Counted from the first letter of the stretch, positions 1 to 12,165 are shown. The stretch is DNA of 64,000 nt from Hippophae tibetana (GCA_037013495.1 CM072811.1:27427659-27491658), one strand, 5' to 3'. The notes: generated by a model from the sequence alone, not told the origin. A program made the numbers and translations.

Positions 1-87
1 CCTTCTACAATGGTTTTAATTAAGTGATTTTAATTAAGAAATAAAAATTACATTACTTAAGTAATTGATTTTGGTGATTGGGTACAG

Positions 88-1805
88 TCGGTACCTGGCA
101 TTGCTTGGGGAAAGCACACAAGGGTAGTTTTGGACGTAGGCTGTGGAGTAGCAAGCTTTGGGGGTTTCCTATTTGATAGAGATGTGGTTACAATGTCCTT
201 TGCACCAAAAGATGAACACGAAGCTCAAGTTCAATTTGCACTTGAAAGAGGGATACCGGCAATATCTGCTGTCATGGGTTCTCAGAGGTTGCCATTTCCG
301 AGCAGAGTTTTTGATATTGTACACTGTGCACGTTGTAGAGTACCCTGGCATATTGAAGGTGGTCGTTTGCTTTTGGAACTGAACCGGGTTCTTCGACCTG
401 GTGGTTACTTTGTTTGGTCAGCTACTCCTGTTTACCAAAAGCTCAAACAAGATGTGAAAATCTGGAAAGGTACTAAGAGTCAAACTAATCCCTCAACCAA
501 AACTTACCTCAATAGAATAAACATAAGTTTTTCTTTCCCTCTATATTGCAAAGAGTTCAATGAAATACTTAATTTTTGAGAAATGATTCTATTCTTTTAT
601 AGAAATGTCCTCACTGACGGCGTCCATGTGTTGGGAGCTTGTGACAATCCAGAAGGATAAATTGAACTCTATTAGTGTTGCTATCTACCGCAAGCCCACC
701 TCAAACCAGTGCTATTATCAAAGAAAGCAAAACCAGCCTCCAATGTGCAATAATGACGATGATCCTAATGCTGCTTGGTATGGTATAAATAATTGTATGC
801 CTTTCTAATCTGCAAGCTTTCCTTCTCAATTCGTGGTAGGAGTAGTTAAGAGAAAATTTCATAACGGGGATTAAATTTTCAGGTATGTACCTCTGCAGTC
901 GTGTATGCATGAAGTACCAGTTGATAAGACTGAGAGGGGAACAAAATGGCCAGTGGATTGGCCTCAGCGACTGCAAACACCTCCTTATTGGTTAAATAGC
1001 TCCCAAATGGGGATTTATGGGAAGTCAGCACCTGAAGATTTTGCCACAGATTATAAGCATTGGAAACGAGTAGTGAATGACACATATATAACCGGATTAG
1101 GAATCACTTGGTCCAATGTTAGAAATGTCATGGACATGAGAGCTGTATATGGAGGGTAATTTAATAGTTAATGATAGTATTGCTTACTCCATTAAGCATA
1201 TATATTCATTGACTTAGAGAACAAAATCATAAAATCTAATGATTAAAATAATATGGCGCAGATTTGCAGCTGCTCTGAGGGACCTTCCGATTTGGGTCTT
1301 GAATGTGGTCAATGTAGATTCTCCGGATACACTTCCAATAATCTACGAGAGGGGCCTTTTTGGGATATATCATGATTGGTGTGAATCCTTCAGTACCTAT
1401 CCCAGAACATATGATCTTCTTCATGCAGATCATCTATTTTCTAGGCTAAAAAAGAGGTAGATATTGATGGTTATTCTGATTCAATTTTAAGATCCTTTTC
1501 TATTTTTAGCCCCAAAAAAGAAGATCCTTTTCTATTTTATTAAGCAATTAATCCGATAAACCAACTAGAAGTTACCTTATTGTTGCAGGTGCAAGCTTCC
1601 TCCAGTGATGGCAGAGGTTGATAGAATTGTCAGGCCTGGAGGAATATTGATTGTTTGCGATGAGTCACATGTAATTGGGGAAGTTGATAATTTATTGAAG
1701 TCTATGCATTGGGAGGTTCATTTAACATTCACTAAGAATCAAGAAGGGATTCTCAGCGCTCAGAAAGGTGATTGGCAACCAAACACATTTGTAGAGTCTT
1801 CATGA
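88..1805 (+). CDS. 3' part of a putative methyltransferase (PMT24/25/26-like, Methyltransf_29), five exons
   Basis: Exons read 88-469, 603-777, 883-1155, 1262-1456 and 1589-1805, all with GT..AG introns and matching phases; bases 1-87 are the end of an upstream intron, so the N-terminal half lies outside the window. The frame opens with SVPGIAWGK and contains the SAM-binding motif [12 protein letters not shown], then [62 protein letters not shown] and a C-terminus ending VESS before TGA at 1803-1805. These are landmarks of the plant PMT family (DUF248/Methyltransf_29): type II Golgi membrane proteins thought to methylate wall polysaccharides or act in pectin synthesis. The segment is ungapped against what I recall of the family and has no internal stop. 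One oddity is LIVCDES, where relatives usually have R instead of C. The exact paralogue (24, 25, 26 or 27) is not decided. Confidence 0.93.
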
Positions 1806-1816
1806 CAATTCGAGAT

Positions 1817-2248
1817 TGTAGAAAATCAATACCAACATAATAATTAAAGATGTAGAGAAATAAATGAAATGATTGAAGAATATAAAGAAATAAATGAAGT
1901 GATTGAAGGATGAATAAATAGGGTAGTTGAAAGTTGTAGAAAAGAGAAATGTGTAGATAATATTTGTGTGATTAAAATTATTTCTTAGTTTTATATTTGT
2001 TTAGTGTAGATTGCATGGTGATGACTATAAATAGCCTACCTTGCATTTAGTTTAATCATTTCATCAAAACTAAATAAGTCTTTGTAGAGTGTAAGTTTAG
2101 AGCTTTCTCTTTGAGTGTTTGTATCTCTCTTCAATTTATGAGTTGTCTTTGTAAGGTGTTATAGTGAGTATAATACAAGTAGTTTGTTTACTTGTTTGGA
2201 TCTAATATTAGTAAATTTAGAGTTGTATATTCTAAAATTTTCTCAACA
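1817..2248 (+). repeat. 5' LTR of Copia-1
   Basis: 432 bp, TG...CA, matching 6169-6570 along its whole length apart from a short internal partial duplication (ATAAATGAA-type unit near 1860-1910). A TATA-like stretch (CTATAAATAGCC) lies at about 2025-2036. Confidence 0.93.
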
Positions 2249-5200
2249 ATTGGTATTAAAACGGGACGGTCAAGGATCATTCTTAGTGGAACTATCTTGA
2301 TTCGTGAGGAGTTTGGTACTGTACAAGTTTAGTATTCAAGCTTGTTCGGTATAGTTGAAGTCTTGCCGACACGATGGGTGATCTTCAAGTAGTTGGAGGA
2401 ATTAAGAAGCTCAACAACAAAAACTATAACATGTGGGCAACATGTATGGAGTCTTACCTACAAGGTCAAGACTTGTGAGAAGTTATTGGTGGTGATGAAG
2501 TTACACAACCAACAACGGAAGAGAATAATTATTCATGGTTTGAGACTCGAATATCGAGGGTTTGTTACTGCTACACAAGGATGGCCGACACAACCATCTC
2601 TTATTGAGTTTAAGAATTTTCTAGCCGGTCAAGAAGCTATGGCTAAGCAAATGGGAGGAGTCTCACTGAAGTGTGAAGACGAAGCGCTCTACACTAGCAA
2701 AAGTAGAGGCACTTTCAAGCAGTACAATGGAAATGGATATAAAAATGATAGCAACAAAGGAAAAATTCCTCAAGGAAATGGAGGCTTTCATTCAGGGGGA
2801 GCTTGGAAGAACCACAATAACAATAGAAAATTTGATGGTGAATGTTACAACTGCAGAAAGATGGGTCACATGGCAAAAGATTGTTGGAGTAAGAAAAAGC
2901 CTATTGAAAGAAATACATCTACTTCCATTTCTAAGGATCATAGCGAAGATGGTTGGGATGCCGAAGCATTATTCGCTACAGAGGAAGAAGAATTAGCTTT
3001 TACGGTGACAACATCAAAATAGATTGACTATAAGAATGACTGGATCGTAGATTCAGGATGCTCAAATCATATGACAGGTGATAAACAGAAGTTGGAAAGC
3101 ATGTCTGAGTACAAGGGAGGTCGTGTAGTGGTGACAACTGACAACTCAAGGTTACCGATAGCCCACATCGGTAAGACGATAGTTACGCCTCGATATAGTA
3201 CTAACCAAGTACCACTTCAAGATGTTTATCATATCCCAGGAATGATGAAAATTTTTCTATCTGTGGCTCAATTAACATCATTAGGGCACTATGTCTTGTT
3301 CGGTCCCCGAGACATGAAAGTGTATCGTGATCTCAAAATCTTAGAAACATCGACAATGGAAGGGAAACGATTGGAATCAGTCTACGTGATGTCAGTAGAA
3401 TCTGCATATGTAGACAAGACAAAAAGAAACGAGACAATAGATATATGACATTATGTGGTTAGGTTATGTTAGATATTCTAAGCTAAGTGTGATGGTGAAG
3501 AAGTCAATGCTTAAAGAGCTTCCTCCACTAGACGTGTGAACAGACACAATCTGTATAGGATGCCAATATGGTAAAGCTCACCAATTACCATATGAGGAAT
3601 CAAATTTTAAAGCAAAAGAACCATTGGAGTTAGTTCACTATTATGTATTTGGTCCTATTAAGCAACCATCAATTGGTGGTATGCGATACATGGTGAGATT
3701 CATTGACGAATTCTCAAGGTATGTGTGGGTTTTCTTTATGAAAGAAAAATATGATGTATTCTCAAAGTTTAAAGAGTTTAGAGAGTCAACTGAAGGAGAA
3801 GTTGGAAAGAAGATTTGTTGCTTGCGCACAGAAAATGGTGAAGAATATAGCTCAAGCAAGTTCTTTCAATACCTAAGGGAATGTAGAATACGTCATCAGT
3901 ACACTTGTGCCAACACGCCATAACAAAATGGTGTAGTAGAGAGAAAGAACCGGCATCTTGTAGAAATTTTTCGGTGTATGCTACATGAAAAGAATGTACC
4001 TGGGAGGTTTTGGGCTGAAGCAATGAGGACTGCAGATTTTGTGATCAACAGACTTCCTCAACCAAGGTTAGAATTTGTTTCACCCTTTGAGAAACTGTGG
4101 AACATGAAACCTACAGTTAGCTACTTTCGAATATTTGGCTGTGTATGTTATGTATTTTTTTTCTGATCATTTACGGAGCAAATTTGACAAGAAAGTTGTT
4201 AGATGTATCTTTATGGGATACAACACCCAGATAAAAGGGTGGAAATGTTGTGATTCAATGAGTGGAAAATGCTACACTTCACGAGATGTGGTTTTTGATG
4301 AAACATCTTCTTGGTGGTTCTCAGAGAAGGAATCATTGCCAAAATCAAGAGAATTTGGAGATAAGCTGCAACAAAAGATGAGGGAGCACACTATTCAATT
4401 CCAACCAAGTTTAGATGAATCCAAAGATCCAGATGATGATGGTACCGAACAAAGAGTAACTCAAAATCCTTGGCAAACTGGCACATATCAACAACTAAAT
4501 GAAGAAGGTGAGCCTAGTGAAATAGAATAATCAACTCCACAATTTCAACTTTGTAGGTCAACAAGAACAAGAAGGCCAAATCCCAAATATGCCAATGCAA
4601 CCATAATTGAAGAAGCAATAGAACTTGAGACGTTTGAAGAAGCATCGCAAAGATCTGAGTGGATGACAACTATGAAAGAAGAGATCGATGCACTTCAGCA
4701 AAATCAAACTTGGGATCTGGTGCGAAATCCAAGAGATGTGAAACCCATATCCTGTAAGTAGGTTTACAAGATAAAGCACCGTCCAAATGGGTCAATCGAG
4801 AGGTACAAGGCACGATTGGTAGCTCGTGATTTCTCTCAACAATATGGAATAGACTATGATGAAACGTTTAGTCCAATGGCGAAACTTACAACTGTTCGAG
4901 TCCTACTTGCACTTGCAGCCAACAAAGATTGGAAGTTGTGGTAGATGGATATGAAGAATGCTTTTCTTCATGGAGAGCTAGATCGGGAGATCTACATGAT
5001 CCAACCAATGGGTTTTCAGAGCCAAGATCATCCTGAATATGTGTGTAAGCTGCGGAAAGCACTCTACGGATTGAAATAAGCACCCAGGGCATGGTATTGT
5101 AAGATTGCTAAATTTCTAACACAAAGTGGTTATTCAGTAACACCTGCATATTCAAGCTTGTTTGTCAAAGCCAATGAAGGAAATCTAGCTATTAAGCCAG

Positions 5201-6168
5201 GGTATGTGGATGACTTAATCATAACTGGTGATGATGAGGCAAAAATTCTTCGAACGAAAGAGAATTTGTCAGTCTGTTTCCAGATGAAGGAACTTGGCCA
5301 ACTTAAGCACTTCCTTGGTTTAGAGGTTGATCGCAGACAAGAAGGAATATTTCTTTGTCAACAAAAATATTCAAAAGATTTGTTAAAGAGGGTTGGAATG
5401 CTCGAATGCAAGCCGATTTTGATGCCGATGGAACTAAATTCCAAAATGTGTACACATGAAGGAAAATATTTGGAAGATGCAACAATGTATCGACAATTGA
5501 TAGGCAGTCTGATCTACTTAACTTTGACTCGACCTAACATTTTTTATGTGGTTAGTGTGATGAGTCGATACATGTAAAATCCAAAAAAGCCTCATTTGGA
5601 TGCAGTTCGACGAATACTGAGATATGTGAAGAGTAAAATTGACTATGGTCTTTTGTACAAGAAAGGTGGAGACTACAAGTTAGTTGGTTACTGCGATGCA
5701 GACTATGCAGGAGATCATGACACCAAGAGATCAACAACTGGGTATGTGTTTAATCTGGGTTTCGGAACAATTTCTTGGTGTAGCAAGAGACAACCAACAA
5801 TATCATTATCAACCACTGAAGCTGAGTATCGAGCAATGGCAATGGCAGCTCAAGAGTGTAGATGGTTGATACAGCTAATGAATAATATACATCAACCAGT
5901 AGATTATGAAGTATCATTATACTATGACAATCAATCGACAATTCATTTGGCAGAGAATCTAGTATTTCATGCAAGAACTAAGCATGTTGAAGTACACTAT
6001 CACTTTATAAGAGAAAATATTCTCCAAGAATAAATTGAAATGAGGCAAATCAAGATAGATGATCAAGTTGCGGGCTTGTTCACAAAAAGCTTAAGCGTTG
6101 GTAAGTTCGAAATGTTTCGCCGTCAACTTGACATAGTAAAAATAGTGAGATTTGATGTTGAGGGGGAG

Positions 6169-6570
6169 TGTTGAAAATCAAAACCAACATAATAATTAAA
6201 GATGTAGAGAAAGAAATGAAGTGGTTGAAGAATGAATAAATAGGGTGGTTGGAAGTTGTAGAAAAGAGAAGTGTGTAGATAATATTTGTGTGACTAGAAT
6301 TATTTCTTAGTTTTATATTTATGTGGTGTAGATTGCATGGTGAGGACTATAAATAGCCTATCTTGCATTTGGTTTAATCATTCCATCAAAAACAAATAAG
6401 TCTTTGTAGAGTGTGAGTTGAAAGCTTTCTCTTTGAGTGTTTGTATTTCTCTTCAATTTGTGAGTTGTCTTTGTAAAGTGTTATAATGGGTATAATACAA
6501 GTAGTTTGTTTACTTGTTTTGATCTAATATTAGGAAATTTAGAGTTGTGTATTCTAAATTTTTCTCAACA
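6169..6570 (+). repeat. 3' LTR of Copia-1
   Basis: 402 bp, directly after the purine tract and ending TCTCAACA at 6570. The following GATACACC continues the TTCGAGAT that precedes the 5' LTR, so the target was probably TTCGAGATACACC. The target-site copies (GAGAT against GAT) are imperfect. Confidence 0.92.
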
Positions 6571-7779
6571 GATACACCTTTAGTAGAGGGGCACTGCTTA
6601 TATTTAGCTAATTTTTGAAACACTTTAGTTTTCTAATGGTATGTAACACTATGAGCTAAAACTGAGCAAGATACACGTATGTGATCCTTTTACTATGTGC
6701 TTGTAGAACAATGAAAAATTAGACGACATTGGAAAGCTAAATGCAATTTGACCAACCCAGATCTTGGATTAAGAAATGCCAGATAAAATAGAAGATATTG
6801 GTGAAGCAACATTGGAAGCTTTATCTTTGAATACATTCCAAAGTTTTTGGATGAACATATGATGCTTAAAGGCAATTTAACACCATTCCTTGTCAAATTG
6901 GAAAAATTGAAAGAATGAGACAATGAGAAAATCAATAACCATATTTTTTACTTGGCTGCAACAAAAAGTTAATCTATAATGGCATGGGGTATTAATAAAT
7001 TGGTAAACATGGTATGCCTATTGTGCCAATTTATCTACATAAAAAATTACACCTAGATGCATGTCTTGCCTTGGAATACAGGATACACTTCTACTGTCAC
7101 AACACCCTCTAAATGAAATTTAGTGTAATGGAAACAATTCGAAGGTAAAGCTATATTGCAAAATATACAATTTTCAGTAATGCATACACAATTCGATAGT
7201 AGAATTACACCAGTTATGAGAATACCAAAATTTATAGCAGCTAAGGAAATGCATGCAGTGCTTAAAAACTTGATGATGCATTGATATCTTATCCTTAAAA
7301 TAAGAGTCAAGAAATGAGAACCTAAAAAATTTTCTTCCCTAAATCTTGATTCCGAAGGTTTGAGAAAATTCAACACTTGATCAACATAGGTTGGTGCCAT
7401 AATTGAGCTACAATATGTAGAAACACCGCAAATTGGATCTTATTTTAATTATAATAATGCTTTCTATATGCAGCCGTTGGAAATGAATTTTAATAAAAAC
7501 CAATGATACCAATTTGTGCCCAATTTTAGTCTTTTAAATTTTGTCTCACATTGTTATTTTACATTACTTAGAAGATGTATAAATAGAAAAAAGATTAACT
7601 ATTGGGTTTGGGCCCCAAGGGGCACCCATTTTTGTGAAAGGGGAGAAGACCTAGGAAAATGTGGTTCCACAACACGTGTGCGCCGCCGACCGACTGACCA
7701 GTCATGCTGAGCCTAGTCGAAGTGCGTGAGGTGGCATTCTATTTTCCATGTCTACTGAAATGTTAACTGCTGATCTCAC
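6571..7779. other. Displaced methyltransferase 3' flank and unassigned DNA
   Basis: The first bases resume the sequence interrupted by Copia-1 and so are the original downstream flank, possibly 3' UTR, of the methyltransferase gene. The remainder has only short open frames with no recognisable domains. A GC-richer patch at about 7600-7735 has no clear identity. Confidence 0.5.
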
Positions 7780-8787
7780 TTTAAAAGATGGAGACAAAAA
7801 ATATTATTTTTCTTAACCATGAAAAGGCCACTTTTTTTCTTACTATTGAAAAACCAATACTGCATAATCTTCCTACTGAAGCTGCAACAAAGGATTTAGA
7901 CACCTGGATGGAAAATGATTTTCTATGCAAAAAAATTATTCTTAATGGATTAACTAATGACTTGTATGACTATTATAATTCTGATAAGTCTGCTATGGAA
8001 ATTTGGGATGCATTTCAAAAGAAATACAACATTGAGAAAGTTGAAACAAAGAAGTATGATGTCAGTAGATACATAAAGTACCAAATGATAGATGGAAAAT
8101 CTGTGAAAGCTCAATTACACGAACTACAAAAGATAGCACATGAAATAAATTTTGAAGGTATGATTTTAGATGAATAATTTCAAGTAACTGTTATTATAGA
8201 TAAATTATCACCTACATGAAAAAAATTTAAGAATGCACTTAAACATAAAACTAAGGAATTTTCTTTAGAAATTTTTATAACCCGTCTAAGAATAATGAAG
8301 TACTCATTGTCTTAAACAATAGTACCAATAAGAAATCCTCTCTGCAATTCTAAAACCTAAAGGAAGAAACATGAAAACTCAGAACCGTAATAATAACCAA
8401 AATAGAAACATAAATTAACCTCCCCAGAATAGACCTCAACCACCCTCAAGAAATAACACATTCATGTATTATAGTTGTAACAGACCTGGTCACTTGGTTA
8501 GGAATTGTCCTACCCCGCAAGAAAACCTTATCGATGATCAACTTATTGCTACGATATCTGAAATTAATTTTGTTGATGGATCTGAGGGATTGTGGGTGGA
8601 CACTGGTGTTCACGTCATGTTTTCTATGATCGAGACATGTGCAAGTCTTATTCTGAGTCTGAGGATAAGAAAGTGTTTATGGATGACTCTTACACCACTA
8701 AAGTTTCTTGTACTATTAAGGTGGAATTAAAGTTAATTACCTCTAGAAAGACTGTCATCTTGAAGGATGTCCTGCATATTCAATAAT
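7780..8787 (+). mobile_element. Copia-2: gag/protease fragment of a second Copia element
   Basis: A UBN2-type gag frame (DLDTWMENDFLCKKIILNGL, DLYDYYN, AMEIWDAFQKKY) runs from about 7788 to 8177. A zinc knuckle (CNRPGHLVRNC) follows near 8473-8505 and a protease-region signature (LWVDTG, then FMDDSYTTKV and VILKDVLHI) runs to about 8785. No LTR, integrase or reverse transcriptase is found next to it and the reading frame is disrupted, so this is a truncated fossil. A short frame at about 9018-9215 (PLSEMGTKDL, later SLPQREFEG) may be a remnant of the same element's integrase/RT linker, but this is weak. Confidence 0.85.
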
Positions 8788-9452
8788 ATCTAATATTTTT
8801 ATTATCATTATACGAGAGAATCATAGATCTAGTAAATAATTAGGATAATAAGATACAATTTTTTTGGGATTCAACCCTAACTCGAAAGCAATGGAAAACA
8901 AATAAGCATATATGAATATCACAAATAGAATTTTTGTTTTACATATAGAAATGTCAATAAAGACACAAATTAATTACAAGCCTTCATTATTTTCATTCAT
9001 TACTAACTACCTATGTTTACATTTCAAGGAGAATCCCAAACAACTCAAGTTGAAGTTAAAGATCAAGTTGAAAGTAAAATTCAGTTTACACCACTTTCTG
9101 AAATGGGAACAAAAGATCTGGGAACACAAGCAAACATCATAACTGAAGTTAGTATTCCTTGTACAAATATTGCTCAAGTTCCTGTGGTCATAAGATGAAA
9201 AAAAAAGTTTTCTTACTCTCTACCGCAACGTGAATTTGAAGGGATAGTTAAATTAATTAGTTCATTTTCTTATATTTATTAACTTTATTGAGAGTATTAT
9301 AGTCTTTTAGTTGTAAGTTTATATAAATATTTTTTATTTGTATTTCTTTTAACTTCATATTTATAAAACTCTAACCTTAAACTTATAAAATAAACCCGAT
9401 GGAAAGGTTTACACCGGAAAGTATTTTGTAATAAAAACTTTTTCATAACTTC
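8788..9452. other. AT-rich DNA between Copia-2 fragment and CACTA-1
   Basis: Nothing clear beyond the possible Copia linker remnant at about 9018-9215. The last three bases (TTC, 9450-9452) are the target-site copy of CACTA-1. Confidence 0.4.
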
Positions 9453-9478
9453 CACTACTAAATAACATACATACGGCC

Positions 9479-9725
9479 TCGGTTTTTAACTGTGGTCATA
9501 GGTCTATGGCCACGGTTATAAGAACCGAGGCCTAAGTGAGAGAGACCATAGGTAATGACTTATGGCCTCGGTTCTTAACCGAGGCTATAGGGTGTATCTA
9601 TGGCCTCAGTTAGCATATAACCGAGGCCATATGGTGTATCTATGACCTCCGTTAGCATATAACTGAGGCCATAGGGTGTACCTATGGTCTAGAGTTTCTA
9701 ATAACTGAGGCTATAGGGTATACAT
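9479..9725. repeat. Subterminal repeats, left end of CACTA-1
   Basis: About five units of roughly 40-50 bp carrying TATGGCCTCGGTT followed by an imperfect inverted copy (AACCGAGGCCATA), each able to fold as a small hairpin and separated by GGTGTATC-type spacers. Subterminal arrays in CACTA elements bind TNPA in the maize Spm paradigm; the same role is inferred here. Confidence 0.85.
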
Positions 9726-9828
9726 AAATTAAAAAAAATACAATTAATAATTACAATATTAAAAATCAATATTAATTATAATAAATTTATTAATTATAAT
9801 ATTAAAAATCATATTATATTAAAATTAC

Positions 9829-9918
9829 AACACCAGTAGCGGCGCAACAGCACCAATGCAGCACACCAGAACCAATACCAGCACCAGTAGCATAGCGCCA
9901 TCAGCAACACCCGCACAC
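9829..9918. repeat. CAC/CAGCACC-rich minisatellite, part 1, interrupted by the MITE
   Basis: Degenerate repeats of ACCAGCACC / GCGCACCAG type. The array resumes at about 10310-10425 after the MITE, and a similar array lies at about 12935-13080. A related array is found near the matching end of CACTA-2 (29326-29495). Confidence 0.75.
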
Positions 9919-9926
9919 AGTGCAGC

Positions 9927-10309
9927 TAGGGATGGGCAAAAAAACTGCGGGTTCTGTTATCCGAACCGACGGTTCGGTTTTTAATCGGTAATTTTCGGGG
10001 ACGGGGACGGTTTCGGTTAAAAACCGAATATGAAACAACGGTTACGGTTCGGTTACGGTTATACTAAAAACCGTACCCGCCCATACCCGAAATTAATTAT
10101 ATTTAATTAATTAAATAATATATTTAATTATAAATAAAAAATTAATTATATATATTTAATAAATTAAATTATATATATATTTCGGTTTTTTTTCGGGGTT
10201 TTTTCATAACCGTCACGAGCCGTAACGGTTTTCGGGCGGTTTCGGTTATAGGTTTTATAATTCGGTTCGAAGACAGTTATATCAAAAACCGTCCCCGTGC
10301 CCATTCCTA
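9927..10309. mobile_element. hAT-type MITE with 8-bp target duplication
   Basis: Begins TAGGGATGGGCA and ends TGCCCATTCCTA, near-perfect inverted repeats. It is flanked by identical 8-bp copies AGTGCAGC at 9919-9926 and 10310-10317. An 8-bp duplication with this terminus is the hallmark of hAT elements. The 383-bp body is rich in CGGTT/AACCG runs and AT-rich stem sequence and has no open frame. It is inserted in the minisatellite of CACTA-1, so it arrived after that array was in place. Confidence 0.9.
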
Positions 10310-10317
10310 AGTGCAGC

Positions 10318-10425
10318 ACCAGCACAACGCCATCAACAACACCAACTCAGATCCAGCAGTATCAGTAGCAGCAGTGCTAGTGCCAGCAGCAGTAGAACTA
10401 ACAGCGCTACACCAGTAGCAAGGAG
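10318..10425. repeat. CAC-rich minisatellite, part 2
   Basis: Continuation of the ACCAGCACC / CAGCAGCAG-type array beyond the MITE. Confidence 0.65.
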
Positions 10426-10536
10426 ATTTAAATCAATTTAAAAACAATAGTGCCAATAACAATCAAAATAGGAATAAGTAAAAGAAAAGAACATAGCCAT
10501 ACATGAAAAGATGACAGATTTTAAAGTCAATAGTAC

Positions 10537-10660
10537 CTCTAAAAAAGTAATTATGCAGGCTTTGATTTGGAACATATTCATAAACAAGAAGGCTTTCAGA
10601 GCCTATAATGGTGCATTCCAACAATTCTTCCAAGACACTGATATTTTGATCAACACTGTT
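10537..10660 (-). pseudogene. Captured exon fragment of a cysteine-rich receptor-like kinase (CRK-type)
   Basis: On the minus strand, one frame reads [20 protein letters not shown] and continues QSLHNYFFR, followed by a GT that could be the original splice donor (AGAG/GTACTA). This matches the subdomain IV-V hinge of plant CRK/RLK kinases, usually [20 protein letters not shown]. Only about 40 residues are present, and the usual glycine of LLGC is a glutamate. No other kinase subdomains are seen. It lies inside CACTA-1 and is best read as a host-gene fragment taken up by the transposon, not a gene. The exact CRK paralogue cannot be named. Confidence 0.75.
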
Positions 10661-10749
10661 TCAATAACAAGTCAAGTTTTTCATAAAAGAGAGACAGATG
10701 CATAAATACACATGTAAACAGAGACAAAGAAGAGTCAACTGAAATGGAA

Positions 10750-12165
10750 TGAAAAGAAGAAAAAAAAGCGTTAGCCACCAGGAGTTCTATTGTCGGCCAA
10801 TGCAGAGGTGGAAGGCTCTCGTCGCTCAGGAAGCTACTACTAATACCAGACCTACACCAACAAAACAAGGATTTTACTGCTCAATAGCTTAAGGGCTACT
10901 ATATCTCATCCGCACGAGGGAATATCTAGTGATAGAGGAAACGTGAGAATTCAGGTTTGTAATGAATATACTCTATTACACCAGAAAAAGAAGTATCTTA
11001 CCGCGCATCAGCTTGAAGAGCGGCTATCGGAGTCATGCTTAAGAGAGCCTCCTACCTAGTCAAATATTGAACTGAAAAAAGAAGAATCTGCCTGCTTGCG
11101 ATATAAGACTTAAGCCAAAACGCGGTTTGCCAATTTTGTCTTGGATGCCCTTGGGCGTAATAGATGGAAGTCGGACCATAAGAAATAGAGGGCACTCGCT
11201 GTAGTAAAGTAGACATGGGCAAGAAAAGATGAAAGAAAAGTATGCACTATAACTCCAAGGTCCCCTGAATCATTTTATTCATCATCAAAGGGCCTCCCTT
11301 TCGTGCAGAACCTGGTGGATATGAAAAATAGAGGTTATCCCTTCCAATGTGGGGTAGGTTCCATAGCCTTAAGACTTCAACAATGTTCAGGTCCATTATC
11401 GACGAATCCCATTTTCTAGGGCGAACTAAGATAGATGGGGAACTTCTCTCCTATAAGAGAATCTTATTTACACTACTAGAAGCCCCAAAAAAAGACTTCC
11501 AATTGCATTTGTTAAGCATAGTGACATTTTTCAATTCAATGTGGGCCTTAGATGCCACCAATTCTAGCCAAGGCTTTATCTTATCTCATCTTGGACGGAT
11601 GCATCACTGCTCCGACATCGAGTCCTCGAACCAACTTGTCCTCCCTTTCTATTCCTCGGTAAGCGGTTTCTTTTCATTCATTCATTGATTCAAGGTAGCT
11701 GTAGCTTGCTTCCAAGTCCAAGCGCTAGCGGTAGAAGCTAGTCGCCAGAAGCGAACTTCCGGGCTGGGAAGGAGCCAAAAAATGTGAGCACCCCTGCAAT
11801 CTTTTTAAAGCAACAAGCGACTTTGAGAAAGAAGCGCCTTAGATTCGAATATTAGTAAAGGCGCCTTAGCCTATCTATAGTAAGGGGCATTTTCTTGCTC
11901 GTTAGCACTTTAGTTTTCAATAAGGTAGTTGACTTGCTTGCTTGTTAGAGTCAGGTAGTTTAGGCTTTACTAATAGAATCTATAGGGCTTTTCTTGCTTG
12001 TTTAGTATTGTTTTGGCTTCGCTTTCTGTATCTTGCTGGCGCGGCGCGGAAGCTACCGCAACTAAAAGAAAATGAATTAAAGAAGAAGGCATTAGCATTA
12101 GAAAGACTACAAAGGCATTCCGGGCCAACTACAAGACTACAACTACAATACAATACAATATATAT
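10750..12165. other. Probable mitochondrial DNA insertion (NUMT) inside CACTA-1
   Basis: Composition changes abruptly from AT-rich nuclear DNA to a more balanced sequence with the look of plant mitochondrial intergenic DNA: stretches such as GCGCTAGCGGTAGAAGCTAG and CGAACTTCCGGGCTGGGAAG, CTT/AAG-rich purine-pyrimidine blocks and scattered short frames. The longest frame (11347-11688, 113 codons) is not recognised. The left edge is near 10750; the right edge is near the short (AATAC)n/(TA)n run at about 12145-12175. The identification rests on sequence style and needs comparison with an organelle genome. Confidence 0.6.

Larger units (their letters stand above)
1817..6570 (+). mobile_element. 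Copia-1: full-length, decayed Ty1/Copia LTR retrotransposon
   Basis: Flanked by LTRs at 1817-2248 and 6169-6570, both beginning TG and ending TCTCAACA. A tRNA-Met-type primer site (TTGGTATTAAAA) follows the 5' LTR and a purine tract (GAGGGGGAG) precedes the 3' LTR. The Copia order of parts can be read: gag about 2373-3020 with zinc knuckle [15 protein letters not shown] near 2843-2887, protease region about 3040-3300 ([10 protein letters not shown]), integrase about 3470-4200, reverse transcriptase about 4640-5580, RNase H about 5596-6140. The coding region is broken by several disruptions, so this is a fossil. By eye the two LTRs differ at roughly 30 of 400 positions, pointing to an insertion of moderate age. 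Insertion was 11 bp beyond the stop codon of the methyltransferase gene. Confidence 0.95.

Noticed and set aside
11347-11688. 113-codon open frame in the mitochondrial-like block
   Set aside because: No recognisable domain, lies in probable organelle-derived DNA inside a transposon, and no splice or promoter context supports a gene.
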